A stretch of DNA of 63,377 bases from an uncultured Thermoanaerobaculum sp. (lineage in GTDB: Bacteria > Acidobacteriota > Thermoanaerobaculia > Thermoanaerobaculales > Thermoanaerobaculaceae), in contig CALHAH010000003.1 of NCBI GenBank assembly GCA_937934115.1, forward strand, positions 40,001-103,377, in the 5' to 3' direction. This document shows, piece by piece, positions 16,970 through 25,882 of this stretch. A program made the position numbers and the translations under genes. Numbering within the stretch: position 1 is the first letter of the stretch; the number at the start of each line of letters is the position of its first letter. Under the pieces are notes generated by a model. The model was given only the letters and a program-made list of their open reading frames with translations. It was not told the origin of the DNA and made no database searches.

Positions 16970-18810
16970 TTGGCATTGATCTGGGAACAACCAACTCCTG
17001 CGCTGCGGTGGTGGAAGGTGCCCGGCCGGTGGTGATTCCTAACCGCGAAGGAGCGCGTACCACCCCATCGGTGGTGGCTTTGGCGGCTGACGGCGAGCTG
17101 TTGGTGGGCCAAATTGCGCGCAGACAAGCGGTAACCAACGCCAAAAACACAGTCTACGCCGTAAAACGCCTCATGGGCCGGAAGTTCAACTCGCCGGAGG
17201 TGCACCGGGCTCGGGAGTTGGTGCCTTACGCCATCGTGGAGGCTCCCAACGGCGACGCCTACGTCAGCATCGGAGGAAGAACCTTTTCTCCCCAGGAGAT
17301 TTCTTCGTTCATATTGCGGGAAATCAAGGAGTTTTCCGAGCAGGCACTGGAAACCCAAATTACCGAAGCGATTATCACGGTTCCTGCCTATTTTGACGAC
17401 GCCCAGCGCCAAGCTACCAAGGATGCCGGTACCTTAGCGGGTCTTAATGTGCTGCGCATCATCAACGAGCCGACGGCGGCAGCGCTCGCTTACGGGTTTG
17501 GGCGAGGCGGAGGGACCGAGCTGGTGGCCGTTTACGACTTGGGCGGCGGCACGTTCGACATTTCGATTTTGGAAATCGGTGAGGGCCTGTACGAGGTCAA
17601 ATCCACGTCCGGGGACACTTTTTTGGGGGGCGAGGACTTCGACGCCAGGATCATCGAGCTCCTCCTCGACCACTTCAAAAAGGAAACCGGTGTGGACCTG
17701 TCCTCAGATCCCATGGCCATGCAGCGGCTCAAGGAGGCGGCGGAACAGGCCAAGTGCCAGCTCTCGTCCGCAGAAGTGGCCACCATTTCCCTGCCGTTTA
17801 TTGCCCAAGCGGGTTCTAAATCTTTGCATCTGAATTACGCCTTAACCCGCGAGCAGTTGGAGGACCTGGTACGCGATTTGGTGCTGAAAACCCTGGAACC
17901 TTGCCGCAACGCTCTGGAAGCGGCCAGGGTGGGTCCAGAGCAGATCAACCAAGTCATCTTGGTGGGTGGGCAAACCCGCATGCCGCTGGTGACCCGAACG
18001 GTGGCGGAGTTTTTCCGTCGGGAACCTTGCCGGGACATCAACCCCGATGAAGTGGTAGCGGTGGGAGCGGCCATTCAGGCGGGGATTATTCAAGGTGAGG
18101 TCAAGGACCTGGTGCTTTTGGATGTAACGCCGCTTTCCTTGGGGATCGAAACCCGCGGCGGTCTTTTCACCAAGCTGATCGAGCGCAACTCCACCATCCC
18201 TACCCGTGCCACCCAAATCTTTACCACCGTAACTGACAACCAAAGGGCGGTGGAAATTCATGTGCTTCAGGGGGAGCGGGAGTTGGCAGCGGAAAACCGC
18301 TCCTTGGGTAAGTTCGAGTTGGTGGGCATCCCCCCTGCCCCGCGCGGGGTGCCGCAAATCGAGGTCACCTTTGCCATAGATTCCAACGGTATCGTGCAGG
18401 TTACAGCGCGGGATGTGGCCTCGGGCAAAGAACAGTCCATCCGCGTGAACCCCGCCGGGGGGTTAAGCCGCGAGGAAATTGACCGTATGATTGCTGAGGC
18501 CGACCGTTTCCGGCGTGAGGACCAGGAGCGCAAGGAAGTGCGCCTCCTGCGCAACCGCTTGGAAGGCTTGGTGTACAACAGCGAGAAGGTTTTCAAGCAG
18601 TTTGGCGAGGCCCTAGAGCCAGAAAAACGTAAGGAGGCCCATGACGTCTTGCAACGAGCCAAAAGGGTTTTAGCCTCCGAAGATAAAGCGGCCATTAATG
18701 AGGCTATCGCTGCCGTGCAAGAGGTTTCCCGGTGGTTCACGCACCTGATGATGGCGGATCCCACCAGGTTGCTTACCGGACTTGCGGGTTCTCCATCGGA
18801 GGAAAGCTGA
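16957..18810 (+). CDS. dnaK: chaperone DnaK (Hsp70)
   Basis: A 617-residue Hsp70. The ATPase signatures are intact: [33 protein letters not shown] and [13 protein letters not shown]. The substrate-binding domain begins near [14 protein letters not shown], and a helical lid follows (about 500-600). The C-terminus is about 20 residues shorter than E. coli DnaK and lacks the glycine-rich linker and acidic tail. It works with the adjacent GrpE and DnaJ in folding client proteins. The ATG at 16957 is inside the grpE 3' end. Confidence 0.97.
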   Translation: MGAVIGIDLGTTNSCAAVVEGARPVVIPNREGARTTPSVVALAADGELLVGQIARRQAVTNAKNTVYAVKRLMGRKFNSPEVHRARELVPYAIVEAPNGDAYVSIGGRTFSPQEISSFILREIKEFSEQALETQITEAIITVPAYFDDAQRQATKDAGTLAGLNVLRIINEPTAAALAYGFGRGGGTELVAVYDLGGGTFDISILEIGEGLYEVKSTSGDTFLGGEDFDARIIELLLDHFKKETGVDLSSDPMAMQRLKEAAEQAKCQLSSAEVATISLPFIAQAGSKSLHLNYALTREQLEDLVRDLVLKTLEPCRNALEAARVGPEQINQVILVGGQTRMPLVTRTVAEFFRREPCRDINPDEVVAVGAAIQAGIIQGEVKDLVLLDVTPLSLGIETRGGLFTKLIERNSTIPTRATQIFTTVTDNQRAVEIHVLQGERELAAENRSLGKFELVGIPPAPRGVPQIEVTFAIDSNGIVQVTARDVASGKEQSIRVNPAGGLSREEIDRMIAEADRFRREDQERKEVRLLRNRLEGLVYNSEKVFKQFGEALEPEKRKEAHDVLQRAKRVLASEDKAAINEAIAAVQEVSRWFTHLMMADPTRLLTGLAGSPSEES

Positions 18811-18813
18811 TCC

Positions 18814-19923
18814 ATGGTAGCCAAGCGAGACTACTACGAGGTTTTGGGGGTAAGCCGGAACGCCACGCAAGAGGAGATCAAAAAAGCGTACCGTCGCCTG
18901 GCGCTGCAGTATCACACAGACAAGAACCCCGGAAACAAAGAGGCCGAGGAAAAGTTTAAAGAGGCGGCAGAGGCCTACGCGGTGCTTTCCGACCCGGAAA
19001 AGCGGGCACACTACGATCGCTTCGGTCACGCTGGGTTGGGGGAGCAGGCGTTTACCGGCTTTTCCCCGGATATTTTTGCGGATTTTGCCGACATCTTGGG
19101 GAGCTTTTTTGGGTTTGAAGGAATTTTTGGGCGCCGTGCCCCCGCTGGTCCCCAAAGGGGGGCAGACCTGCGAACCGTGGTGCGGATTTCCTTCGAGGAA
19201 ATGGCTACCGGTGTGGAGAAAGTGCTGCACGTACCGCGCGAGGAAAACTGCCCCACCTGCGGAGGGTCAGGCGCGGCGCCGGGGAGCCGGCCGGTCACGT
19301 GCAGCGTCTGCGGTGGGCGGGGGCAAGTGCGCTTGACCCAGGGCTTCTTCTCATTAGTCAGGACGTGTCCCCAATGTGACGGGAGCGGGCGCGTGATTAC
19401 CTCTCCTTGCCCCGAGTGCCGCGGCAGCGGGCGTGTGGAACGGCGGCAGGAAGTGCGGTTTTCCATTCCTGCTGGTGTGGAGAGCGGCACCCGCCTGCGG
19501 TTGGTGGGACAAGGGGAGGAGGGGGTAAGGGGAGGGCCTCCGGGGGACCTTTACGTACAGATTCAGGTGGAACCCCACGAGGTGTTCGTACGGCAAGGTG
19601 CGGACATCCACGTGGAGGTGGAGGTCTCTGCCTTCCTGGCTGCTCTGGGCGGGGAAATTGAGGTACCAACGCTTTCTGGGCTGCAAACGGTGCGCCTTCC
19701 TGAGGGGTCACAACCGGGTGACACCGTGATTTTGCGGGGCCAGGGGTTGCCCAGGGTTGGGCGGGGAGGGCGCGGTGATCTGGTGGTGCACCTCAAGGTG
19801 GTGGTGCCGAAGAAGCTTTCCGCCAAGCAGCGGGATTTACTGCGGCAGCTTTTATTTGAAGATCAGGGGAGGGAAACGTCCGTGTTCCGCAAGGTACGCG
19901 ATTTTTTGGAGGGTAACGGGTGA
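18814..19923 (+). CDS. dnaJ: chaperone DnaJ (Hsp40) with an altered HPD motif
   Basis: A 369-residue type I J-protein. The J domain (residues 1-70) reads YHTDKNPG where almost all DnaJ proteins have YHPDKNPG, so the signature HPD tripeptide is H34-T35-D36 (codons at 18913-18921). After it come a Gly/Phe-rich linker ([22 protein letters not shown]), four complete zinc-finger repeats ([32 protein letters not shown]) and the C-terminal substrate-binding domains. HPD residues are needed to stimulate DnaK ATPase in studied proteins, so the change is notable. It sits directly after dnaK in the operon. Confidence 0.95.
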   Translation: MVAKRDYYEVLGVSRNATQEEIKKAYRRLALQYHTDKNPGNKEAEEKFKEAAEAYAVLSDPEKRAHYDRFGHAGLGEQAFTGFSPDIFADFADILGSFFGFEGIFGRRAPAGPQRGADLRTVVRISFEEMATGVEKVLHVPREENCPTCGGSGAAPGSRPVTCSVCGGRGQVRLTQGFFSLVRTCPQCDGSGRVITSPCPECRGSGRVERRQEVRFSIPAGVESGTRLRLVGQGEEGVRGGPPGDLYVQIQVEPHEVFVRQGADIHVEVEVSAFLAALGGEIEVPTLSGLQTVRLPEGSQPGDTVILRGQGLPRVGRGGRGDLVVHLKVVVPKKLSAKQRDLLRQLLFEDQGRETSVFRKVRDFLEGNG

Positions 19924-20768
19924 AGGAGGAGTTCCTCACCCTTACCTTCTTGCTGCCCCGGCACAAGGAGGAGGGGCTCCCGGAGGTCCTCAACCCCTGG
20001 CCAATTCTCGGGTGTGAGGTGAGGGACGCCAGCTCCGAGGTGGAGGTCACGGTTTTCCTGCGGGGTGCCGCACGGGACCTGTTGCCCAAGATGAAGGGTT
20101 CCCTGGAAAGCTTTGGTGCTCGCGACCTCACCGAGGGTTCGCAACCGGAGGTGGACTGGATTGGGGAATACCGGCACCAAGCCCGGCCCTTTCGAGTTGG
20201 TAACCGCTTTTGGATTGACCCTCACCCCAGCTCCCCCACCTCACCACCCGGCGGATGCATCCATTTGCTCATTGAACCCCGCCAGGCCTTTGGCACCGGC
20301 AGCCACGAGTCCACCCAGCTTATGCTGCTGCTCCTGGAAGATCGGCCTCCTGTAGGGGCACGGGTTTTGGATGTGGGCACTGGCTCCGGGGTGCTGGCGT
20401 TGGCGGCTAAGGCCCTGGGGGCGCGTTGGGTTTTGGGTTTTGACGTGGACGCCGACGCGGTTTTTGTGGCGTGCGAAACCATCCGTCTTCATCCCCAGTG
20501 GCACGTGCGGCTTTACGCCGGACCGAGCCGGGCTTTGGCCGCAAAACCAGCCTTCGACTTGATCATGGCCAACATGCTGGTGGAGCAGTTCGTGCCGCTT
20601 TTGCCCCGTCTGCGTCGGCTTTTACGGGAGGGTGGAGAGCTTTTCCTTTCAGGTTTGCTGGTGGGCCAAAAAGAGGTGGTGGCGGCGGAATTGGCAGCCA
20701 GCGGTTTCGAAGTGAAAGCTGACAAAGAGCTGGGGGAGTGGGCGGCGGTAGTGGCTTGGCCGCGGTGA
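19920..20768 (+). CDS. prmA: ribosomal protein L11 methyltransferase-like (PrmA)
   Basis: A 282-residue SAM-dependent methyltransferase. The catalytic domain carries the PrmA hallmarks [16 protein letters not shown] motif [16 protein letters not shown] and the post-I acidic GFDVDADAV. The NPPF-like motif is replaced by [14 protein letters not shown], as in PrmA (IxANI/M). The N-terminal domain is divergent, as is usual. It modifies ribosomal protein L11 on Lys and the N-terminus. The GTG start overlaps the dnaJ stop (GTGA). prmA-rsmE after dnaJ is a common bacterial arrangement. Confidence 0.9.
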   Translation: MKEEFLTLTFLLPRHKEEGLPEVLNPWPILGCEVRDASSEVEVTVFLRGAARDLLPKMKGSLESFGARDLTEGSQPEVDWIGEYRHQARPFRVGNRFWIDPHPSSPTSPPGGCIHLLIEPRQAFGTGSHESTQLMLLLLEDRPPVGARVLDVGTGSGVLALAAKALGARWVLGFDVDADAVFVACETIRLHPQWHVRLYAGPSRALAAKPAFDLIMANMLVEQFVPLLPRLRRLLREGGELFLSGLLVGQKEVVAAELAASGFEVKADKELGEWAAVVAWPR

Positions 20769-21484
20769 CACGGCTGGTTTTCCCCGGGGCCACCCTTAGG
20801 GTGGGAAAGATCCTTGTTCCCAAGAACGTAGCACACCACGCCCGGGTCACGCGCGTGGCCCCGGGAGAGCCGGTGGAGCTTTTGGATCTTGCGGGTACGA
20901 TCGCCGTTGCCACCCTTGCCAGCTGGAACCCGGACGGCTCCTTTTGGGTGGAGGTGCACCAGCTTGAAAACGGACGTGGGGAACCACCGGAGCCTCTCAC
21001 CCTGGCTTTGGCGGTACTGCATACCCAAGCTTTTGACTGGGCCGTGGAGAAGGCTACCGAGCTGGGTGTCACGGCGGTAGTGCCGGTGCTCTCGGCCAGG
21101 GTTCAAGGTGGCCACCACGAAAAAAGGGTCGCTCGTTGGCAAAGGGTGGCGTGGGCCGCGGTGGCCCAGTGCGGGCGCTCATTGCCCCCTCAGGTGTGGG
21201 CACCGCAACCCCTAGATCGCCTTTTGGCGGAGGCTCGCGGATTGAAGGTGGTGGCGGATTTTTGGGGGGGGCCGCTACCTCCTTTAGGCGCGAGAGACCC
21301 GGAAGGAGTTACGGTGCTGGTGGGTCCGGAAGGGGGGTTCACGGAAGAGGAGCGCAACGCCATAAAGGAAGCAGGTTTTTTTTGCATTTCCTTAGGTCCC
21401 AGGACCTTGCGTTCGGAAACCGCTGCCGTGGCTAGCTTGGTGCTTATGCAATCAGCCCTGGGCTGGTGGACAAAAGGGCTTTAA
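20765..21484 (+). CDS. rsmE: 16S rRNA m3U1498 methyltransferase RsmE
   Basis: A 239-residue SPOUT-class methyltransferase. An N-terminal PUA-like domain precedes the knotted catalytic domain, with the diagnostic VGPEGGFTEEE and SLGPRTLRSETAAV near the C-terminus. It methylates N3 of U1498 in 16S rRNA. The GTG at 20765 overlaps the prmA stop (GTGA), the third such junction in the operon, and is preferred to an in-frame ATG at 20738. RNase P RNA follows within about 25 bases. Confidence 0.92.
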   Translation: MTRLVFPGATLRVGKILVPKNVAHHARVTRVAPGEPVELLDLAGTIAVATLASWNPDGSFWVEVHQLENGRGEPPEPLTLALAVLHTQAFDWAVEKATELGVTAVVPVLSARVQGGHHEKRVARWQRVAWAAVAQCGRSLPPQVWAPQPLDRLLAEARGLKVVADFWGGPLPPLGARDPEGVTVLVGPEGGFTEEERNAIKEAGFFCISLGPRTLRSETAAVASLVLMQSALGWWTKGL

Positions 21485-21507
21485 GGCGTTACGTTAGGAG
21501 GCGGTGT

Positions 21508-22027
21508 TGGGGAGGGTAGGCGCCCGCCCAGCACCAACTTGACGATGTTTCGCCCGGGCGGCCGATGCAGAGGGGGGGATCGCGAGCAGTTTTGTCCTGA
21601 GGCAAGCATGGTCAAGTTGGTGCTGGGAGGAAAGTCCGAACTCCAGGTGGGAGCACGCTGGGTAACGCCCAGCCGCGGTAACGCGAGGGAAAGTGCCACA
21701 GAAAACATACCGCCCCGCATCGCTTCCCCAAGGGAGGGTGACCTCGCCGATGGTAGCCGAGGAGGCTTTTGCTGGCGTCGTCGCCCGTTTTGGGGGGTGG
21801 TGCGGGGTAAGGGTGAAAAGGTGGGGTAAGAGCCCACCGCTCGGCCGGTGACGGCCGGGGCACGGCAAACCCCGTGCGGAGCAAGGCCAAATAGGGGGAC
21901 CAACGGGCCCCACCCCCGGTGGCGTCAGATGCGCCGGGTCCCCGGGTAGGCCGCTTGAGCTGGCAGGTAACGGCCAGCCCAGAGGAATGGGTGCCCACGA
22001 CAGAATTCGGCTTATAGCCCTCCCCGG
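21508..22027 (+). ncRNA. rnpB: RNase P RNA, type A
   Basis: The catalytic RNA that matures tRNA 5' ends. Conserved blocks are present: GGAGGAAAGTCC (21626-21637, P4 5' strand), AAAGTGCCACAGAAAACATACCG (about 21690-21712), GGTAAGGGTGAAAAGGTGGGGTAAGAGCCCACCG (about 21805-21840) and ACAGAATTCGGCTTAT (22000-22015). P1 can form between GGGGAGGG (21509-21516) and CCCTCCCC (22018-22025), which sets the ends. A T-run at 22035-22040 may terminate it. At about 520 bases it is longer than the usual 350-420: an extended helix CCAGCACCAACTTGAC/GTCAAGTTGGTGCTGG (21528-21543 with 21611-21626) encloses 67 extra bases before P4, and the P12 region also looks long. Confidence 0.95.
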
Positions 22028-22065
22028 CGCCGTCTTTTTTGTACCGCCTGGGTTAGCGGTCACGG

Positions 22066-22071
22066 TACAAT
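22066..22071 (+). promoter_or_regulatory. -10 element TACAAT, predicted leaderless start
   Basis: It lies six bases before the GTG of the LD-carboxypeptidase gene and has no Shine-Dalgarno after it. It is downstream of the rnpB T-run. Confidence 0.55.
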
Positions 22072-22077
22072 GCCAAC

Positions 22078-22992
22078 GTGCACCTGAGCAAGCCGCTGGC
22101 CCCGCCCCTTGTACCTGGCGATTGCATTGGGGTTTGGGCCCCCGCCAGTGCCCCCCGTTGGGAGGAGGTAGAGCGCGGCGTCGAGGTTTTGCACCGCGCG
22201 GGTTTTGCGGTGAAGCTTTCCTTTAACGTGAGAACCAAAACCGGTTACCTGGCAGGCACCGACGATGCAAGGCTTTCCGCTCTTTTGCAACTGCTCGACG
22301 CCGGCTGTCGGGCCCTGTGGGCGGTGCGGGGTGGCTATGGGGTCATGCGTCTTTTACCTTCCATACCGTGGGAGGTGCTGGCCCGTTGGCAGGGGTTTGT
22401 CATTGGGTATTCTGACCTCACGGCTTTCCATGCTGCCGCAATGGAAAGGCTTTTCTACGCCACCGTTCATGGCCCCATGATCACGTCGTTGGGGCGCTGT
22501 GCGGAGGCCACCGCGAGGGTCCTGGACCTGCTGCAAGGAAACCGCCCTCCTGTTCTGTTTCGCTTTAGCCAACGTAAGGTCCTGCGCCCTGGTTTGGCCA
22601 CCGGCTTTCTCATGGGAGGCAACCTTTCGCTTTTGGCTTCCTTGGTGGGTACTCCCTTCGAGCCCCCCTGGGAAGGGGCGGTGGTGGCCTTGGAGGACGT
22701 GGGGGAGCCGGGGTACCGGCTAGACCGCATGCTCACCCACCTTGCCTTGGCCGGAAGGTGGCGTCAGGTGGCAGCGGTGGTGGTGGGGAAAATGGCGCGG
22801 TGTGGCAGGGGGGAGGCAGGTTTTCGTGAAGTCTGGCAGCGGCGCTTGCTGGAGGTGGTTCCCGAGGGCTGCCCCGTGGTTGTGGACGTACCGTTTGGCC
22901 ACGTGCGGCGGAACCTGGCCTTCCCGGTGGGGGTGGGCGTTGTTTTGGACACCGAAAAAGGTGTGTTGACTATGGAGGGGGCTTGTGCTTAA
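22078..22992 (+). CDS. ldcA: LD-carboxypeptidase (peptidase S66 family)
   Basis: A 304-residue cytoplasmic murein-recycling enzyme that removes the terminal D-Ala from tetrapeptides. The catalytic Ser is in FVIGYSDLTAFHAA, the Glu in ALEDVGEPGYRLDRML and the His in VPFGHVRRNLAFPVG. WAVRGGYGVMRLLP is also family-typical. The start is GTG with a -10 hexamer six bases upstream. The end overlaps the CNB-FHA gene by eight bases, which in turn overlaps recG. Confidence 0.9.
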   Translation: MHLSKPLAPPLVPGDCIGVWAPASAPRWEEVERGVEVLHRAGFAVKLSFNVRTKTGYLAGTDDARLSALLQLLDAGCRALWAVRGGYGVMRLLPSIPWEVLARWQGFVIGYSDLTAFHAAAMERLFYATVHGPMITSLGRCAEATARVLDLLQGNRPPVLFRFSQRKVLRPGLATGFLMGGNLSLLASLVGTPFEPPWEGAVVALEDVGEPGYRLDRMLTHLALAGRWRQVAAVVVGKMARCGRGEAGFREVWQRRLLEVVPEGCPVVVDVPFGHVRRNLAFPVGVGVVLDTEKGVLTMEGACA

Positions 22993-23776
22993 GGTCAAAC
23001 CTACGCAGCTTTCCGATGCCTTGAAGGCAAAGCTGGAGCGTTTTCCCGCGGGGGCAAAGATCTTTCAGGAAGGCGACCCAGGCTACGAGATGTTCGTCAT
23101 CTTTTCGGGTACCGTGCGCATTTCCCGCATCGTGGGCGGCGTGGAAGAAGAGCTTGCCATGCTGAGGAAAGGTGACTTTTTTGGCGAAATGGCCGTCCTT
23201 GAGGACTACCCCCAGCGCTCGGCTACCGCCGAAGCCGTTACCGAGGTGGAAGTTTTGCGCCTGGGGAAAGCGGAGCTTTTGGAGTTTCTCAAAAACCCCA
23301 AGGCAGCCTTAGGGCTTTTGGAGCGGCTTTCCGCCCGCTTGCGGGAGACAACCGAGCGTCTCGCCAAGCACACACGCAAGCCGGCAAGCTCGTTCTTGCC
23401 GCCCTTGCCCTCCAGCCAGGGGATTGAAGCCTGGGCGGTGCTCGTGCACGAGCCCTCAGGCCGCTTTTTCCCTCTACGGCCGGTGGGGGAAACCACCATT
23501 GGGCGGCACGATTCCGTCACTGGAATCACGCCGGATGTGGACCTCTCCAGCCTTGATCCCGAGGTTTCGGTGTCCCGCCGTCACGCGGTTATGAGGGCTG
23601 AAAACGATGGGCTTTACCTCGTTGAAATTAACGAGCACACCAACGGGACGTTCCTCAATACGCTGCGGCTTCAAACGCACAAACCGTACAAGGTGATGGA
23701 GGCGGATTGGGTGCAGCTGGGGAACGTGCTGCTGCAGGTGCGCATCTTGACCAACCCGCGCCCGCCGGTGGCATGA
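22985..23776 (+). CDS. cyclic-nucleotide-binding domain plus FHA domain protein
   Basis: A 263-residue two-domain regulator. Residues about 10-125 form a Crp-like cNMP-binding fold (GAKIFQEGDPGYEMFVIFSG, then GDFFGEMAVLEDYPQRSATAEA, the phosphate-binding cassette). After a Pro/Ser linker, residues about 160-255 form an FHA phosphothreonine-binding domain (IGRHDSV, VSRRHAVM, NGTFLN). There is no DNA-binding helix-turn-helix, so it is not a CRP-type transcription factor. It could couple a nucleotide signal to binding of a phosphorylated partner. It overlaps ldcA (8 bp) and recG (ATGA). The function is unknown. Confidence 0.85.
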   Translation: MLKVKPTQLSDALKAKLERFPAGAKIFQEGDPGYEMFVIFSGTVRISRIVGGVEEELAMLRKGDFFGEMAVLEDYPQRSATAEAVTEVEVLRLGKAELLEFLKNPKAALGLLERLSARLRETTERLAKHTRKPASSFLPPLPSSQGIEAWAVLVHEPSGRFFPLRPVGETTIGRHDSVTGITPDVDLSSLDPEVSVSRRHAVMRAENDGLYLVEINEHTNGTFLNTLRLQTHKPYKVMEADWVQLGNVLLQVRILTNPRPPVA

Positions 23777-25863
23777 GTCTCACCCTTGCCAGCGAGCTTA
23801 CAAGCCTGCCAGGGATTGGACCCTCCCGCGCCCGGCAACTGCGCCAATATGGGCTTGTAACCGTGGCCGATGTGCTTTGGTATCTCCCGTACCGCTACGA
23901 GGACCGCTCTAACCCCACACCCATAGGTGCTCTCACGGTTCCTGATGTGGCGGTAACGGTGGTGGGGGAGGTCACCGATGTGCGCGAGAGGCGGGCCCGC
24001 ACCCGCAACCTGCATTTGGTGGAGGCTTTGGTTCAGGACAATACCGGCGCCGTTTTGGTGGTGTGGTTTAACCAGCCGTACGTGGCCAGAAGTCTCAAAC
24101 CCGGAATGCGCGTTTGGCTTTATGGAACGGTGCGCTTGGCCAAAAGCGGCTGGGGTCTGCAGCTTGCGTCGCCGGAATGGGAGGTGGAGGAGGACAAAGA
24201 GCCCCTCCACCTGGGAAGGGTGGTGCCCGTATACCGTCGGCTAGGTCCGTTGGGGGGTAGGTTCCTCCGCAGCACGGTGGCCAAGGTTCTGCAGCAGGTC
24301 AAAATCGGGTCGGTGGTTTTGGACGCCTTCCTCCCGGACGGCTACCCCCCCTTAGCTCAGGCCTTGGCCCAGGTTCATTTCCCTGGGCTCCCGGGGGGGG
24401 CGGAAGATGCTGCCCGTTTGTGGCAAGAGCTTTCGCGGCGCACCTCGCCGTTTCATCGTCGCTTGGCTTTGGAGGAGTTCGCCGGTTTGGCTTTGGTGCT
24501 GGAAAAGAGCCGCGCCGCTCGTGAAAGCATCCCAGCCCCGGTGTGCCAGGTGAGTGACCGGGAGCGGGCGTGGGCGCGCGCCATGTTGCCGTTTCCATTG
24601 ACCACTGCGCAAAAGCGAGCGGTGGCGGAAATCGTGGCAGACCTGCAAAAGCCCACGCCCATGGCCCGGCTACTGCAGGGGGATGTGGGGTCTGGGAAAA
24701 CCGTGGTGGCGGCCTTGGCCAGCCTGGTGGTGTTGGCCTCGGGCTACCAGGTGGCGTTTTTGGCCCCCACGGAGGTGTTGGCCCAGCAACACTTTGCCAC
24801 GCTGTCTCGGCTTTTTTCGCCCACTCCTTTTCCTGTGCTGGTGCTCACCGGTTCCCTGCCACCATCCCAAAAGCAGGAGGTGCGGGACGTGTTAGCCCAG
24901 GGGCAGCCGGCGCTGGTGGTGGGTACGCACGCCTTGCTGGAGGAGGCGGTGGCTTTTCCGCGGATGGGTTTGGCAGTGGTAGACGAGCAGCACCGCTTTG
25001 GCACAAGCCAGCGCCAGAAACTCGTGGCCAAGGGGGCGTCTCCACACCTTTTGGTGATGACGGCCACCCCTATTCCTCGCTCTTTGGCCTTGAGCCTTTA
25101 CGGAGACTTGGACGTTTCGGTGTTGGATGAGCTCCCCCCTGGACGCCAACCAGTACGCACGGTCCTTCGGGAACGACAGGCACTGCCGCGGCTTTTGGAG
25201 TTCATCCGCAAAGAAGTAGCCGAGGGAGGGCGGGTGTACTGGGTGTTTCCTGTAATCGAGGAGTCCGAAACCCTTTCTCTTAAAGCTTTAAAGGCCCACG
25301 AACGGGCCCTTACGCGGCAGCTTGCGGGAGTTGCCTGCGGTACCGTGCACGGCCGTATGAGCGCCGACGAGCGCGACCGGGTAATGCGGGCTTTTGCCGG
25401 CGGCCAGGTGGCGGTGCTTTTTGCCACCACCGTCATTGAAGTGGGCGTCGATGTGCCGCAAGCTAGCCTCATGGTCATCGAAAACCCCGAGCGCTTCGGC
25501 CTGGCGCAGCTCCATCAGCTGCGCGGTCGGGTGGGGCGGGGGAGGCGGCGCTCTTTTTGCGTTTTGCTTTTGGGTGAAAACGTAAGCCCTGAGGCGCGCA
25601 AGCGTTTGGAGTTTTTTGCCGCCACTGCCGATGGTTTTGCCGTGGCCGAGGAAGATTTCCGCTTGCGCGGACCTGGGGAATTCACGGGGCTGCGGCAGTG
25701 GGGGCGGCCCGAGTTCCGAGCGGCCAGCTTGTTTTCCCACCAAGAAGAGCTGGAGCTGGCCAGACGTATCGTGCGCCAGCTTATAGCGGCGGGCCGGCAG
25801 CCGGAACTGGAACACGGGCTTTTGCTGCCGCCTTCCCTAGGCCAGGGCATCCCACCGGCGTAA
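23773..25863 (+). CDS. recG: ATP-dependent DNA helicase RecG
   Basis: A 696-residue helicase that reverses stalled forks and migrates Holliday junctions. It has an N-terminal wedge/OB domain (LPGIGPSRARQLRQYG; VLWYLPYRYEDR), Walker A LLQGDVGSGKTVVA, DEQH box VVDEQHRFGTSQR, motif III VMTATPIPRSLA, and helicase C domain motifs (TVIEVGVDVPQA; QLRGRVGRG). The C-terminal RecG wedge-lock region FRLRGPGEFTGLRQWG is present. The ATG at 23773 overlaps the upstream stop; the longer in-frame start at 23707 is inside the FHA domain gene. Confidence 0.96.
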   Translation: MSLTLASELTSLPGIGPSRARQLRQYGLVTVADVLWYLPYRYEDRSNPTPIGALTVPDVAVTVVGEVTDVRERRARTRNLHLVEALVQDNTGAVLVVWFNQPYVARSLKPGMRVWLYGTVRLAKSGWGLQLASPEWEVEEDKEPLHLGRVVPVYRRLGPLGGRFLRSTVAKVLQQVKIGSVVLDAFLPDGYPPLAQALAQVHFPGLPGGAEDAARLWQELSRRTSPFHRRLALEEFAGLALVLEKSRAARESIPAPVCQVSDRERAWARAMLPFPLTTAQKRAVAEIVADLQKPTPMARLLQGDVGSGKTVVAALASLVVLASGYQVAFLAPTEVLAQQHFATLSRLFSPTPFPVLVLTGSLPPSQKQEVRDVLAQGQPALVVGTHALLEEAVAFPRMGLAVVDEQHRFGTSQRQKLVAKGASPHLLVMTATPIPRSLALSLYGDLDVSVLDELPPGRQPVRTVLRERQALPRLLEFIRKEVAEGGRVYWVFPVIEESETLSLKALKAHERALTRQLAGVACGTVHGRMSADERDRVMRAFAGGQVAVLFATTVIEVGVDVPQASLMVIENPERFGLAQLHQLRGRVGRGRRRSFCVLLLGENVSPEARKRLEFFAATADGFAVAEEDFRLRGPGEFTGLRQWGRPEFRAASLFSHQEELELARRIVRQLIAAGRQPELEHGLLLPPSLGQGIPPA

Positions 25864-25870
25864 GGTTCGC

Positions 25871-25876
25871 TACAAT
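25871..25876 (+). promoter_or_regulatory. -10 element TACAAT, predicted leaderless start
   Basis: GCTACAAT lies eight bases after the recG stop and six bases before the GTG at 25883. There is no Shine-Dalgarno. Confidence 0.55.
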
Positions 25877-25882
25877 CAGCGC

